In this document: piece after piece, positions 56,781 to 64,000 of the stretch
Layout of the letters: every line of letters starts with the position of its first letter
Numbering within the stretch: position 1 is the first letter of the stretch
Origin: Pseudomonas sp. ML2-2023-3
Lineage (GTDB): Bacteria; Pseudomonadota; Gammaproteobacteria; Pseudomonadales; Pseudomonadaceae
DNA: 64,000 nt
NCBI RefSeq assembly: GCF_037055275.1
Contig: NZ_CP146343.1
Coordinates: forward strand, 654,501-718,500
Direction of reading: 5' to 3'
Made by a program: the position numbers and the translations under genes
Notes under the pieces: generated by a model
Seen by the model: the letters and a program-made list of their open reading frames with translations, nothing else
What the model was told of the DNA's origin: nothing
Database searches by the model: none

Positions 56781-57338
56781 ATGATCAGCACCTGGCGCGT
56801 CCAACAAGCTGCAAGAGCCATTCGCGCAGGCGCGGTGATTGCCTATCCAACCGAGGCGGTCTGGGGTTTGGGCTGCGACCCGTGGGATGAGGAAGCGGTC
56901 GAGCGGTTGCTGGCGATCAAGTCGCGGCCTGTGGATAAAGGCCTGATTGTGGTGGCAGACAACATCCACCAATTCGACTTTCTGTTTGAAGACTTCCCCC
57001 AGGAATGGATCGACCGTATGGCCAGCACCTGGCCGGGGCCGAACACCTGGCTGGTGCCGCATCAGGGCTTGTTGCCCGAGTGGATCACCGGCGTGCATGA
57101 CACCGTGGCGCTGCGTGTGAGTGATCACCCGCTGGTGCGTGAGCTGTGTGCGTTGGTGGGGCCTATCGTGTCGACGTCCGCCAACCCGGCGGGCTTGCCC
57201 GCTGCGCGTACCCGGTTAAAAGTTGAGCAGTATTTCCGTGGGCAAATTGATCATGTACTGGGCGGCAATCTGGGCGGGCGTAAAAACCCGAGCCTGATCC
57301 GCGATCTGGCGAGCGGCAAGGTGGTTCGCCCGGCGTAG
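56781..57338 (+). CDS. tsaC: L-threonylcarbamoyladenylate synthase TsaC
   Basis: A 185-residue YrdC/Sua5-family enzyme making threonylcarbamoyl-AMP for the t6A37 tRNA modification. It carries the [14 protein letters not shown] motif (about 20-33) and the STSANPAG segment (about 134-141). ATG 56781 follows GGAGA. Position after dprA is conserved. A DnaA box lies at 56930-56938. Confidence 0.94.
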   Translation: MISTWRVQQAARAIRAGAVIAYPTEAVWGLGCDPWDEEAVERLLAIKSRPVDKGLIVVADNIHQFDFLFEDFPQEWIDRMASTWPGPNTWLVPHQGLLPEWITGVHDTVALRVSDHPLVRELCALVGPIVSTSANPAGLPAARTRLKVEQYFRGQIDHVLGGNLGGRKNPSLIRDLASGKVVRPA

Positions 57339-57358
57339 GCACACAGGCTTTTCTGTTG

Positions 57359-57445
57359 TGTGGGAGCGGGCTTGCTCGCGATTGAGGCACTACGGTGTGT
57401 CAGTTACACCGCAGCGATTCCATTGCGAGCAAGCCCGCTCCCACA
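57359..57445. repeat. REP doublet between tsaC and qorA
   Basis: Inverted arms (TGTGGGAGCGGGCTTGCTCGCG from 57359; reverse copy ending 57445) in the convergent gap. One mismatch between arms (TCGCGA against TTGCGA). Confidence 0.85.
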
Positions 57446-57461
57446 GGGATGGACGCTTGTT

Positions 57462-58439
57462 TTAAGGCAACAAAATCGTAGAACCCGTCGTACGGCGTGC
57501 CGACAACTCAGTCTGTGCCCTGGCGGCATCACTCAGCGCAAAACGCTGGCTGATATCAACCTTGATTGCACCACTGCGAATCATCGCAAACAGCTCATCG
57601 GCCATCGCTTGCAGGTTTTCGGCGCTATTGGCGTAGGACGCCAGTGTTGGTCGGGTCACGTACAGCGAGCCCTTCTGCGACAAAATCCCCAGGTTAACCC
57701 CGGTCACCGCCCCCGATGCGTTGCCAAAGCTGACCATAAGACCACGGGGTGCCACGCAATCGAGCGAGGTCAGCCAGGTGTCTTTGCCCACGCCGTCATA
57801 CACCACCGGGCACTTCTTGCCGTCGGTCAATTCCAGCACACGCTTGGCCACATCCTCATGGCTATAGTCGATGGTTTCCCATGCGCCCAGCGCTTTGGCA
57901 TGGGCCGCTTTTTCGGCTGAACTGACGGTGCCGATCAGCTTTACGCCCAGCGCTTTTGCCCATTGGCAGGCAATCGAACCGACGCCACCGGCGGCAGCGT
58001 GAAACAGGATTGTTTCGCCACCTTTGAGTTCATAGGTCTGACGCAGCAAGTATTGGGTTGTCAGCCCCTTGAGCATCACGGCGGCGGCCTGCTCAAAGGA
58101 AATATCATCGGGCAGTTTCACCACATTCGCGGCGGGCAACACATGCAACTCGCTGTATGCGCCCAAGGGGCCGGTGCCGTAGGCCACGCGATCGCCGACC
58201 TTAACGGTACGCACTTCACTGCCCACCGCTTCAACAACCCCGGCGCCCTCATTGCCCAGCCCGGACGGCAGCTCAGCCAGCGGGTACAAGCCGCCACGGT
58301 AATAGGTATCGATGAAATTCAGACCGATGGCCTGATTGCGTACCCGCACGTGCTGCGGGCCCGGCTCGGCGGGTTGGAAGTCGACATACTCAAGCACTTC
58401 AGGGCCGCCGTGGGCCCGAAACTGGATACGCTTAGCCAT
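57462..58439 (-). CDS. qorA: NADPH:quinone reductase
   Basis: A 325-residue zinc-free medium-chain dehydrogenase/reductase that reduces quinones. N-terminal MAKRIQFRAHGGPEVLEYVD; the NADPH-binding AAAGGVGSIACQWAKALG motif is at about 148-165. Start ATG 58439 was chosen over an ATG 13 codons upstream by family match. Divergent from hemF, as in P. aeruginosa (PA0023). Confidence 0.94.
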   Translation of the reverse strand: MAKRIQFRAHGGPEVLEYVDFQPAEPGPQHVRVRNQAIGLNFIDTYYRGGLYPLAELPSGLGNEGAGVVEAVGSEVRTVKVGDRVAYGTGPLGAYSELHVLPAANVVKLPDDISFEQAAAVMLKGLTTQYLLRQTYELKGGETILFHAAAGGVGSIACQWAKALGVKLIGTVSSAEKAAHAKALGAWETIDYSHEDVAKRVLELTDGKKCPVVYDGVGKDTWLTSLDCVAPRGLMVSFGNASGAVTGVNLGILSQKGSLYVTRPTLASYANSAENLQAMADELFAMIRSGAIKVDISQRFALSDAARAQTELSARRTTGSTILLP

Positions 58440-58592
58440 CTGCACTTTCCTTGCTGAATTGACGAAACCGCTATCCAACGCTTAAGCGTGATCTTCGTCA
58501 ACTGCGGTGATGCGCAGGGCGATGTTATGCTAGCGGCCCTTTGCCGCCGGCCCCGCTCTGATGGACGTGCCGCGTCGCTTTGCCCGATTTAA

Positions 58593-59516
<924 letters not shown>

Positions 59517-59538
59517 CATTGCCCGAGGAGCTTGCCTG

Positions 59539-60360
59539 ATGGACCGTTACGTCGTTTTTGGTAACCCGATTGCCCACAGCAAATCCCCGGTACTGCATCG
59601 CCTGTTTGCCGAGCAAACCGGTCAAGTCATGCAATACGACACCTTGCTCGCGCCGCTGGATGATTTTTCCGGCTGTGCCACGGCGTTCTTTCAAGAGGGG
59701 CGCGGTGCCAACGTCACCGTGCCATTCAAAGAAGATGCCTACCGCCTGGCCGATCAACTGACCGCCCGCGCGCAACGGGCCGGTGCCGTCAATACGCTGA
59801 GCAAGCTGGCCGACGGCAGTTTGCTGGGGGACAACACTGATGGCGCAGGGCTGGTGCGCGACCTGACAGTCAATGCCGGTTTCAGCCTCAAGGGCAAACG
59901 CATCCTGGTACTGGGCGCGGGCGGTGCGGTGCGTGGCGCATTGGAACCCTTGCTGGCCGAGGGGCCGGCCTCGGTGACAATCGCCAATCGCACGGTTGAA
60001 AAGGCCGAACTGCTGGCTGAACTGTTCTGCGACCTGGGCCCGGTGGCGGCCAGTGGTTTTGACTGGTTGCACGAGCCTGTCGACCTGATCATCAACGCCA
60101 CCTCGGCCAGCTTGAGCGGCGAACTGCCACCTATTGCCAGCAGCCTGATCGAGCCGGGTAAAACCCTGTGCTACGACATGATGTACGGCAAGGAGCCGAC
60201 GCCTTTTTGCGTGTGGGCCAGCGGGCATGGCGCGGGTCAGGTGATGGACGGTTTGGGGATGCTCGCTGAACAGGCGGGTGAGGCGTTTTACCTGTGGCGC
60301 GGTGTGCGGCCGGACACGGCCCCGGCGTTGGCTGAGTTGCGGCGGTTGCTGGCGCTTTAA
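59539..60360 (+). CDS. aroE: Shikimate dehydrogenase
   Basis: A 273-residue NADP-dependent enzyme of aromatic amino acid synthesis. Substrate-binding [10 protein letters not shown] (residues 8-17), NVTVPFKE (about 60-67) with the catalytic lysine, the NADP loop [11 protein letters not shown] (about 128-138) and NRTVEKAE (about 152-159) are all in place. Confidence 0.97.
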   Translation: MDRYVVFGNPIAHSKSPVLHRLFAEQTGQVMQYDTLLAPLDDFSGCATAFFQEGRGANVTVPFKEDAYRLADQLTARAQRAGAVNTLSKLADGSLLGDNTDGAGLVRDLTVNAGFSLKGKRILVLGAGGAVRGALEPLLAEGPASVTIANRTVEKAELLAELFCDLGPVAASGFDWLHEPVDLIINATSASLSGELPPIASSLIEPGKTLCYDMMYGKEPTPFCVWASGHGAGQVMDGLGMLAEQAGEAFYLWRGVRPDTAPALAELRRLLAL

Positions 60361-60362
60361 CT

Positions 60363-60446
60363 GTGTGTGGGCTTGCTTGCGATTCGGCTGGTGCGGTGTA
60401 TCAGCAACCCTGTGCCGATCCCATCGCGAGCAAGCCCGCTCCCACA
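60363..60446. repeat. REP doublet after aroE
   Basis: A degenerate left arm (60363-60384) and an intact right arm (60422-60446) of the GTGGGAGCGGGCTTGCTCGCGA family, starting 3 bp after the aroE stop. Confidence 0.75.
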
Positions 60447-60465
60447 TCACCCGTACGAGAGCGAT

Positions 60466-60792
60466 ATGCAGAGAATCAAGGGCTACCACGCTCACATCTA
60501 TTTCGACGCCTCGACCATCGATCAGGCGCGGGCCTTGTGCGAAGAGGCGAAGCAACTGTTTGGCGTCACCATGGGCCGCGTCCACGAACGCCTGGTCGGC
60601 CCGCACCCGGACTGGAGCTGCCAGCTGGCGTTCGGCCCGGAACTCGTGGGTATCGTCCTGCCGTGGCTGGCGCTCTATCGCCACGGGCTGGTGGTGTTTA
60701 TGCACCCCGATACCGGTAATGACCTGCTGGACCACACCGACCATGCGATCTGGATGGGCGCGATTCGGCCACTGGATTTGTCTGTTTTTTGA
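60466..60792 (+). CDS. DOPA 4,5-dioxygenase-like protein
   Basis: A 108-residue protein with the family HAHIYFD metal-binding motif near residues 8-14, a second His-rich part (GRVHERLVGPHPDW, about 41-54) and FMHPDTGNDLLDHTDHAIW (about 79-97). This is the DOPA 4,5-dioxygenase family fold; the natural substrate in Pseudomonas is not known. ATG 60466 is preceded by GAGAG. It is a single gene between the REP element and betT. Confidence 0.85.
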   Translation: MQRIKGYHAHIYFDASTIDQARALCEEAKQLFGVTMGRVHERLVGPHPDWSCQLAFGPELVGIVLPWLALYRHGLVVFMHPDTGNDLLDHTDHAIWMGAIRPLDLSVF

Positions 60793-61103
60793 TCAATTTA
60801 GCAGGGGGTAAATTTTTTTTCGGCTCTCCCTGGTCCTGCTGTTCCCAACCACCTCCCACCCCCCTGACAGCCCCACCCCACAACGGCTGAACGTTGATCA
60901 TGGCCATGTGTCATACCCAGTCATGAGCTAACGTATCAGACGTGTAGCCGTGGGCAGCGATTAGTGCTGAAAGGCCATCCATGTTTAACTTGAATGCTCG
61001 TTCAACTTAAACCGGTGGTCCGCTGCCCGCTCACAACAGGAGGCTAACCCTTGCCGAATCCGCTCTTTTTGATCCCGTTTTACCTCTATAAGGTGCACAT
61101 CCA
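60793..61103. other. betT upstream region
   Basis: No gene seen. It has a C-rich stretch (about 60830-60885) and, further down, a 30-base near-perfect palindrome (60983-61012) followed by AGGAGG (about 61039-61044). That AGGAGG is far from the betT ATG, so a small leader peptide or another start is conceivable but none is convincing. Confidence 0.5.
60983..61012. promoter_or_regulatory. Candidate operator upstream of betT (BetI-like palindrome)
   Basis: A dyad with core TTGAATGCTCGTTCAA (60990-61005) extended by GTTTAAC on the left and CTTAAAC on the right; the arms match at 11 of 12 positions. It resembles the TTGAAC-type dyads of the TetR-family choline sensor BetI, which would fit a choline transporter. 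Identity of the regulator is inferred. Confidence 0.5.
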
Positions 61104-63101
61104 ATGAGTGTACCGATCACGCCTGAAACGTCTTCGATCCGCATGAACCCGCCGGTATTTTACTTTGCCGCCGTGTTTATCCTGATCTTTGGCCTTGTGG
61201 TCATCGCCATGCCACAAGCGGCCGGTGAATGGCTGCTGGCCGCTCAGAACTGGGCGGCCAATACGGTCGGCTGGTACTACATGTTAGCGATGACCCTGTA
61301 TCTGATCTTCGTGGTCGTCACCGCCTTGTCCGGCTACGGCAAGATCAAGCTCGGTGCCGACCACGACGAACCCGAGTTCAGTTACCTGTCCTGGGCGGGC
61401 ATGCTGTTCGCCGCCGGGATCAGCATCACGCTATTTTTCTTCTGTGTGTCCGAACCCCTGACCCATATGCTCGCCCCGCCCCAAGGCCCGGCCGGTACGT
61501 CAGAGGCTGCGCGCCAGGGCATGCAGCTGCTGTTCTTGCACTGGGGCCTGCATGGCTGGGGCGTGTTCGCCTTTGTGGGCATGGCGCTGGCCTACTTCGC
61601 CTACCGTCACAACCTGCCGCTGGCGCTGCGCTCGGCGCTCTACCCGCTGATCGGCAAGCGCATCAACGGGCCTATCGGCTATGCGGTGGATGGCTTCGGC
61701 ATCATCGCCACCGTGTTTGGCCTGGGCGCCGACATGGGCTTTGGGGTGTTGCACCTCAACTCCGGGCTCGACTACCTGTTCGGCTTGCCGCATACCCAAT
61801 GGGTGCAAGTGGGCCTGATCACGCTGATGATGGGCGCGGCAATTCTGGTGGCCATTGCGGGCGTCGATAAAGGCGTGCGGGTGATGTCCGACATCAACAT
61901 GCTGCTGGCATGCGCGCTGCTGCTGTTTGTGCTGTTCGCAGGCCCCACCCAGCATTTGCTCAACACCCTGGTGCAAAACATCGGTGACTATCTTGGCGCC
62001 TTGCCGACCAAGAGTTTCGACGTGTACGCCTATGACAAACCAAGCGACTGGCTGGGCGGCTGGACGGTGTTCTACTGGGCCTGGTGGATCGCATGGTCGC
62101 CGTTTGTGGGCCTGTTCATTGCGCGTATTTCACGGGGCCGTACCATCCGCGAGTTCGTGTTCGGCGTACTGCTGATTCCGTTGGGCTTCACCCTGGCGTG
62201 GATGTCGATTTTCGGCAACAGCGCCATTGATCAGGTGCTCAACCACGGCATGGTTGCCCTCGGCCAGTCTGCCATCGACGACCCGTCGCGCACGCTGTAC
62301 CTGCTGCTGGAGACCTACCCGTGGAGCCGGACCGTGATTGCGGTGACGGTGTTTATCAGCTTTGTGTTCTTCGTGACCTCGGCCGACTCCGGCACCGTGG
62401 TGCTGTCCACCCTCTCGGCGCGTGGCAATAACGCGGATGAGGACGGCCCTAAATGGCTGCGGGTGTTCTGGGGTGCGATGACGGCGCTGGTTACCAGTGC
62501 GCTGCTGTTCTCGGGCAGTATCGATGCGCTCAAGTCAGCGGTAGTGCTGACCTCGCTGCCGTTCTCGCTGATTTTGCTGCTGATGATGTGGGGCCTGCAT
62601 AAGGCGTTCTACCTTGAGTCGCAAAAGCAGATTGCGCAGATGCACTCCCTGGCGCCGGTTTCGCACTCCCGTCGTGGCGGTTGGCGTCAGCGCTTGAGCC
62701 AGGCCGTGCACTTCCCGTCCCGTGACGAGGTGTATCGCTTCATGGATACCACCGTGCGCCCGGCGATTGAAGAAGTGAGCGCGGTGTTCCTGGAAAAAGG
62801 CCTGAATGTCGTCACCCAGCCGGACCCGGCCAACGACAACGTGAGCCTGGAAATCGGCCACGGCGACGAACATCCGTTCATCTACCAGGTGCAGATGCGT
62901 GGCTACTTCACGCCTTCCTTCGCCCGTGGTGGCTTTGGCAAAAAAGAGCAACTGCGAAACCGCCGTTACTACCGCGCTGAGGTGCATTTGGCCGAAGGCA
63001 GTCAGGATTACGACCTGACGGGCTACACCAAAGAGCAAATCATCAACGACATCCTCGACCAGTACGAACGTCATATGCAGTTTTTGCATTTGGTGCGGTG
63101 A
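61104..63101 (+). CDS. betT: BCCT-family choline transporter BetT
   Basis: A 665-residue betaine/carnitine/choline transporter with 12 membrane segments (to about residue 505) and a long cytosolic C-terminal domain of about 155 residues, as in BetT-type osmosensing members. The BCCT signature around VFYWAWWIAWSPFVGLFIAR (about residues 324-343) includes the substrate Trp box. It probably imports choline for glycine betaine synthesis; the exact substrate is inferred. A hairpin terminator follows. Confidence 0.93.
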   Translation: MSVPITPETSSIRMNPPVFYFAAVFILIFGLVVIAMPQAAGEWLLAAQNWAANTVGWYYMLAMTLYLIFVVVTALSGYGKIKLGADHDEPEFSYLSWAGMLFAAGISITLFFFCVSEPLTHMLAPPQGPAGTSEAARQGMQLLFLHWGLHGWGVFAFVGMALAYFAYRHNLPLALRSALYPLIGKRINGPIGYAVDGFGIIATVFGLGADMGFGVLHLNSGLDYLFGLPHTQWVQVGLITLMMGAAILVAIAGVDKGVRVMSDINMLLACALLLFVLFAGPTQHLLNTLVQNIGDYLGALPTKSFDVYAYDKPSDWLGGWTVFYWAWWIAWSPFVGLFIARISRGRTIREFVFGVLLIPLGFTLAWMSIFGNSAIDQVLNHGMVALGQSAIDDPSRTLYLLLETYPWSRTVIAVTVFISFVFFVTSADSGTVVLSTLSARGNNADEDGPKWLRVFWGAMTALVTSALLFSGSIDALKSAVVLTSLPFSLILLLMMWGLHKAFYLESQKQIAQMHSLAPVSHSRRGGWRQRLSQAVHFPSRDEVYRFMDTTVRPAIEEVSAVFLEKGLNVVTQPDPANDNVSLEIGHGDEHPFIYQVQMRGYFTPSFARGGFGKKEQLRNRRYYRAEVHLAEGSQDYDLTGYTKEQIINDILDQYERHMQFLHLVR

Positions 63102-63106
63102 CAGCC

Positions 63107-63134
63107 AGGGCCCGCCTGCAATGGGCGGGCCTTG
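63107..63134 (+). terminator. Terminator of betT
   Basis: GGCCCGCC and GGCGGGCC form an 8 bp GC stem around a 7-base loop, followed by TTGATTTT, about 6 bp after the betT stop. Confidence 0.8.
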
Positions 63135-63173
63135 ATTTTGTAGTTGCTGCTACGGGGGGCGACTCTAAAGAAA

Positions 63174-63302
63174 TTACAGGGATAGCGATCTGACAGTTTC
63201 ATCGCGTTTTGGCAGATCCAGTTCCACGTATCCGGCTTTCTCGAAGCGTTTATGGATACGGCTGCCCAGCCCTCTGTTCTGCTGCTTGTTGTTTTTGCTC
63301 AT
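63174..63302 (-). CDS. Tiny basic ORF at the end of the toxin-antitoxin locus
   Basis: A 42-residue frame (begins MSKNNKQQNRGLGSRIHKRF, ends TVRSLSL), rich in Lys, Arg, Asn and Gln at the N-terminus. Its ATG overlaps the stop of the toxin frame (ATGA type), so it would be the third gene of the operon. I do not recognise a family. It might be a small accessory protein or a decayed fragment; the tight coupling favours translation. Confidence 0.45.
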   Translation of the reverse strand: MSKNNKQQNRGLGSRIHKRFEKAGYVELDLPKRDETVRSLSL

Positions 63303-63568
63303 GGATATTCCTGCCTTGCATGCAGAACGGTGACTATCTCGATCCGATTCGTGACTCTGTAGACCACCAGGTAATTGGGATGCACGACAATTTCCCGAGT
63401 CCCGGGTACTCGACCGAATCTATACAAATAGGGATGCTGAGGTAGAGCGGATATAGCAGCTTCAATGTTCTTGTAGAGCTCACTGGCCGCGACAAGATTG
63501 CGGTCGCTGATGTACTCAAGGATCTCGCTGAGTTGAGCCCGAGCAAGGGGCCGTCACTCAAACAGCAT
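63299..63568 (-). pseudogene. RelE/ParE-family toxin, interrupted by an early stop
   Basis: Reading from ATG 63568 gives M-L-F-E, then TGA (63554-63556), then a frame with the features of a RelE/ParE toxin: RPLARAQLSEILEYISDRN, a PQHPYLYRFGRVPGTREIVV segment, NYLVVYRV and a C-terminus VLHARQEYP. Relatives read EWRP where this gene has E-stop-RP, so a single TGG to TGA change explains it. There is no ATG, GTG or TTG in this frame until deep in the domain, so the toxin is probably not made unless the stop is read through. It overlaps the antitoxin gene by 11 bp. Confidence 0.8.
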
Positions 63569-63749
63569 CGCGCTCTTTGCGTTTTGACTCGATCAGGGCC
63601 TGCATCTGGGCCATTACTTGATCGTGGGGGATACCCGGGCGCGGATCATCAAGTGCGGCCTGTACCTTGGCTCGGAACCAGCGATCATAACTGGCGGCCT
63701 GCTCTTCGGTTTCGAACTCTGAAACGATCGGGGAAAGGTGGGCGCTCAT
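63558..63749 (-). CDS. Antitoxin of a RelE/ParE-type toxin-antitoxin pair
   Basis: A 63-residue acidic protein (MSAHLSPIVSEFETEEQAAS, then DRWFRAKVQAALDDPRPGIP and HDQVMAQMQALIESKRKERD) of the stability-determinant/antitoxin type found upstream of RelE/ParE toxins. It has an excellent AGGAGGT-like site (GGAGGT) four bases before the ATG at 63749. It appears intact although its partner toxin is interrupted. Confidence 0.82.
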   Translation of the reverse strand: MSAHLSPIVSEFETEEQAASYDRWFRAKVQAALDDPRPGIPHDQVMAQMQALIESKRKERDAV

Positions 63750-63847
63750 GGAGACCTCCTGCGAGGGTGCCTTTGAGTCTAATCCGTCCACCGCTTGCTG
63801 TCTTTGTAGCCACGACGAAGTGCACCTCAAGGGGTGTTTTTCAGCCA

Positions 63848-63882
63848 CAAAAAACCCCGAAGGGCTCACACCTTTCGGGGTT
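63848..63882 (-). terminator. Terminator of the TOBE protein gene
   Basis: AACCCCGAA and TTCGGGGTT pair over 9 bp; on the minus strand the stem is followed by TTTTTTGT, a clear U-tract, 17 bp after the TOBE gene stop. A DnaA box (63882-63890) touches its edge. Confidence 0.88.
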
Positions 63883-63898
63883 GTGGATAAACCACGGT

Positions 63899-64000
63899 TT
63901 ACAGCTTGGCGATGGACACTTCGGTGGATTTTACAAACGCGATCACTTCGCTGCCGACCACCAGTTCCAGCTCTTTGACCGAGCGGGTGGTGATCACGGA
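63899..64000 (-). CDS. TOBE-domain (molybdate-binding, Mop-like) protein, partial
   Basis: Only the last 33 residues are in the window (begin SVITTRSVKELELVVGSE, end STEVSIAKL). This matches the C-terminus of the small single-TOBE molybdopterin/molybdate-binding proteins (about 70 residues). The N-terminus is beyond the window edge. Confidence 0.85.
   Translation of the reverse strand, partial: SVITTRSVKELELVVGSEVIAFVKSTEVSIAKL

Noticed and set aside
60390..60907. Overlapping small frames around 60278-60907 on both strands
   Set aside because: Only the frame 60466-60792 has family motifs (DOPA dioxygenase-like); the others cross aroE or the REP element.
63334..63561. A 75-codon minus-strand frame at the toxin locus
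   Set aside because: It is in a different frame from the RelE/ParE-like toxin sequence and has no family features; it is a shadow of the interrupted toxin.

Overview
The window is a 64 kb stretch of a Pseudomonas chromosome around the replication origin. The gene order rpmH-rnpA-yidD-yidC-mnmE-mnmG-rsmG-parA-parB-atp operon to the left of dnaA, and dnaA-dnaN-recF-gyrB to the right, is the classic Pseudomonas oriC neighbourhood. A perfect pseudomonad parS site and many REP-type inverted repeats point to the P. fluorescens lineage. I do not assign a species. No rRNA, tRNA, CRISPR array, insertion sequence or prophage was seen.

Left arm (1-13 kb): a zinc-starvation block (two COG0523 GTPases including ZigA, a DUF1826 protein, FolE2 and a gamma-carbonic anhydrase) is arranged around a divergent promoter with Zur-box-like palindromes. 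Then come a DUF3617 protein, cardiolipin synthase, a small secreted protein of unknown function, a cyclopropane fatty acid synthase, a class C-type serine hydrolase and a GNAT-Rnk fusion protein lying downstream of glmS at the expected Tn7 attachment site. Next are glmS with its regulator glmR, and glmU.

Centre (13-40 kb): glmU, the nine-gene ATP synthase operon (atpIBEFHAGDC), parAB with rsmG and mnmG, a DnaA-box-rich AT-rich gap, an ABC-F ATPase placed between mnmG and mnmE, then yidC, yidD, rnpA, rpmH, oriC and the dnaA-dnaN-recF-gyrB operon. All genes left of oriC in this block run leftwards and those right of it run rightwards, so most are co-directional with replication.

Right arm (40-64 kb): a LysR / GMC oxidoreductase / MHS-type transporter cassette sits after gyrB. 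The conserved set follows: plsC, gmhB, glyS-glyQ, tag, an LpxL-type acyltransferase, a TPR protein, trkA, rsmB, fmt, def, dprA, tsaC, qorA, hemF and aroE. The window ends with a DOPA-dioxygenase-like protein, a BCCT choline transporter, a toxin-antitoxin remnant whose toxin reading frame has an early stop codon, and the start-less end of a TOBE (molybdate-binding) protein.

I did not find a clear new multi-gene system. The most notable things are: about 24 perfect TTATCCACA DnaA boxes over the whole window (about 0.3 expected by chance); parS sites in recF and, with one mismatch, in folE2; a broken RelE/ParE-type toxin followed by a tiny overlapping ORF; a missing LysM gene between def and dprA; an ABC-F gene between mnmE and mnmG; and a GNAT-Rnk fusion beside attTn7.
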